From: Synechococcus sp. MEDNS5
GTDB taxonomy: Bacteria > Cyanobacteriota > Cyanobacteriia > PCC-6307 > Cyanobiaceae
Direction: 5' to 3'
Assembly: GCF_014279875.1 (NCBI RefSeq)
Contig: NZ_CP047952.1
Location: forward strand, 1,798,001-1,862,000
Length of the DNA stretch: 64,000 bases
Both the position numbers and the translations under genes were made by a program. The notes beneath the pieces are model-generated. The model saw only the letters and a program-made list of their open reading frames with translations, did not search any database and had not been told where the DNA came from. How positions within the stretch are numbered: position 1 is the stretch's first letter; each line of letters starts with the position of its first letter. Positions 62,975 to 64,000 of this stretch are shown here, piece after piece.

Positions 62975-64000
62975 GCTCAGCCAAGTAGAAAAAATACTTA
63001 AGCGGTATTTGCCAGAAAATTTAGCGAACTTATTTAATCGTGCCTGTATTAATGCAGAAATCACTAGACTCTCAAGAATAACTAAACTTGATAAAACAAA
63101 TGTAGAAATTTGGAGTGCGTGTAGACCAAAAGCATTTATGTGGCAAGTATCGGCTGGAAAAGGATTTACAAAAAAGCAAGCAATCATAACGGCAATAATG
63201 GAAGCATTAGAAGGATATGTATGTGAGTCATATTTAAATTCTTATCCTTTAGATGTAACGATAAATCCAGCAAATCCTATTTCACTGATTCATTTAAAAA
63301 GTGAGTCGAAGAAGCTGTTGGGAGTTACTCCAATAATAAATAAAGAAGAAATAACTTGGATTAAAGCAAGAGAAATTAAAAGTGGAGAAGATGTATATGT
63401 TCCACTTTATTGGGCATACCTATCAAATAATGCGTCAAAATTTGGGATGGTAACCAACGGGTTGTCAGGTGGTTTAAATAACAAATCGGCAATAAGACAT
63501 GGAATATGTGAATTAATAGAAAGACATTATATATCATCAATCTTTGAAAAAGGCGCCGCCAATAAAAATGTGGTCAAGAAGATAAATATTAGAAGTGTAA
63601 TTACACTATTAGAACAATCCTTAAACTTTCAAGACGAGAATTTATTTTGCATTAATTTTATAGTGATAACGACGTCAAAAGTACCAACAATTTGGTGTAT
63701 AATATTTGATGAATCTCCTCTTTCTCCAAATTTATCCGTGAATTTTGGAAGCAAATCATCAATATCTCTTGAAGATGCAGTCATTGGTTCCTTTACGGAA
63801 GCATGCCAACAGAGAGCATCACAAATCCAGGGTGTAAGAGAAGACCTATCTGATCACATAGCTATACCTTGCTCAGCCAAGGTAAAAAGGTTGAAAGATT
63901 TTATAAACTCTTTGCAAAGTGTGTGCATAGACGACTTAGAATATAATAGTAATTGCGATCCATTGGAAGGTCTACCTGGCCCAATTTATCAAATACCTAT
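62967..64000 (+). CDS. YcaO-domain protein, 5' part (continues past window)
   Basis: YcaO enzymes use ATP to activate peptide backbone amides; with TfuA the product is a thioamide. The frame is open for 344 codons to the end of the window. The ATP-binding signatures are in place: SAGKGFTKKQAIITAIMEAL (residues 62-81), NGLSGG (164-169) with HGICELIERHY, and GSFTEACQQRASQIQG (274-289), each with the conserved glutamates. No cyclodehydratase E1-like partner domain is fused at the N-terminus. The C-terminus, including any Pro-rich tail that marks azoline-forming types, is not visible. Confidence 0.92.
   Translation, partial: MNELSQVEKILKRYLPENLANLFNRACINAEITRLSRITKLDKTNVEIWSACRPKAFMWQVSAGKGFTKKQAIITAIMEALEGYVCESYLNSYPLDVTINPANPISLIHLKSESKKLLGVTPIINKEEITWIKAREIKSGEDVYVPLYWAYLSNNASKFGMVTNGLSGGLNNKSAIRHGICELIERHYISSIFEKGAANKNVVKKINIRSVITLLEQSLNFQDENLFCINFIVITTSKVPTIWCIIFDESPLSPNLSVNFGSKSSISLEDAVIGSFTEACQQRASQIQGVREDLSDHIAIPCSAKVKRLKDFINSLQSVCIDDLEYNSNCDPLEGLPGPIYQIP

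Overview
The window is a stretch of a marine picocyanobacterial chromosome, most likely a Synechococcus of the marine subcluster. The evidence is the GC-rich core gene content (nblS, rplU-rpmA beside kaiABC, DUF3086, DUF3119 and DUF1825 proteins, a gluQ-hup pair, an lpx-bamA operon) and many very small secreted or membrane proteins typical of this group. A complete kaiA argues against Prochlorococcus, which lacks it. No species call is made.

Layout. 1-7.4 kb is core housekeeping: the 3' part of serS, rseP, rpsN, pnp, cysQ, rsmI, and a helix-turn-helix protein. 7.4-10.2 kb is a small degraded island beginning at a tRNA-Arg(TCT) gene. A 3' tRNA fragment is repeated 1.8 kb downstream, which is the footprint of an integrated element, and the gene inside is broken. 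10.2-13.8 kb holds a run of tiny secreted, membrane or zinc-ribbon proteins. 13.9-31.4 kb is core metabolism: gluQ, hup, glgX, tRNA-Gly, a sugar symporter, mlaE, plsY, pyrF, tyrS and pepA, with two antitoxin/PIN-toxin pairs around pyrF. 31.5-37.9 kb is a tightly packed outer-membrane operon (bamA-lpxC-fabZ-lpxA-lpxB-msrA). 37.9-49.8 kb is again core: purC, purD, nblS, kaiCBA, rplU-rpmA, a methyltransferase, truB and yebC.

From about 50.1 kb to the end of the window the base composition changes abruptly from GC-rich to strongly AT-rich, and the genes form one biosynthetic locus. It has a TolC-like outer-membrane channel and an NHLM-type exporter: an HlyD adaptor, an ABC transporter with a C39 leader peptidase, and a second ABC half. 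It also has a MoeZ-like E1 enzyme fused to rhodanese, a radical SAM protein resembling PoyD-type peptide epimerases, a short stand-alone protein resembling the LanM dehydratase domain, a MoaD/ThiS-like sulfur carrier ending in Gly-Gly, a TfuA protein, and a YcaO protein cut by the window end. I read this as a RiPP (ribosomally made, modified peptide) pathway. It would combine YcaO/TfuA backbone thioamidation supplied by a dedicated E1/sulfur-carrier relay, D-amino-acid formation, possible Ser/Thr phosphorylation or dehydration, leader removal, and export through both membranes. No precursor peptide is visible, and the locus continues beyond base 64000. I do not know a characterised pathway with this set of enzymes; that is inference from memory, not a search result.
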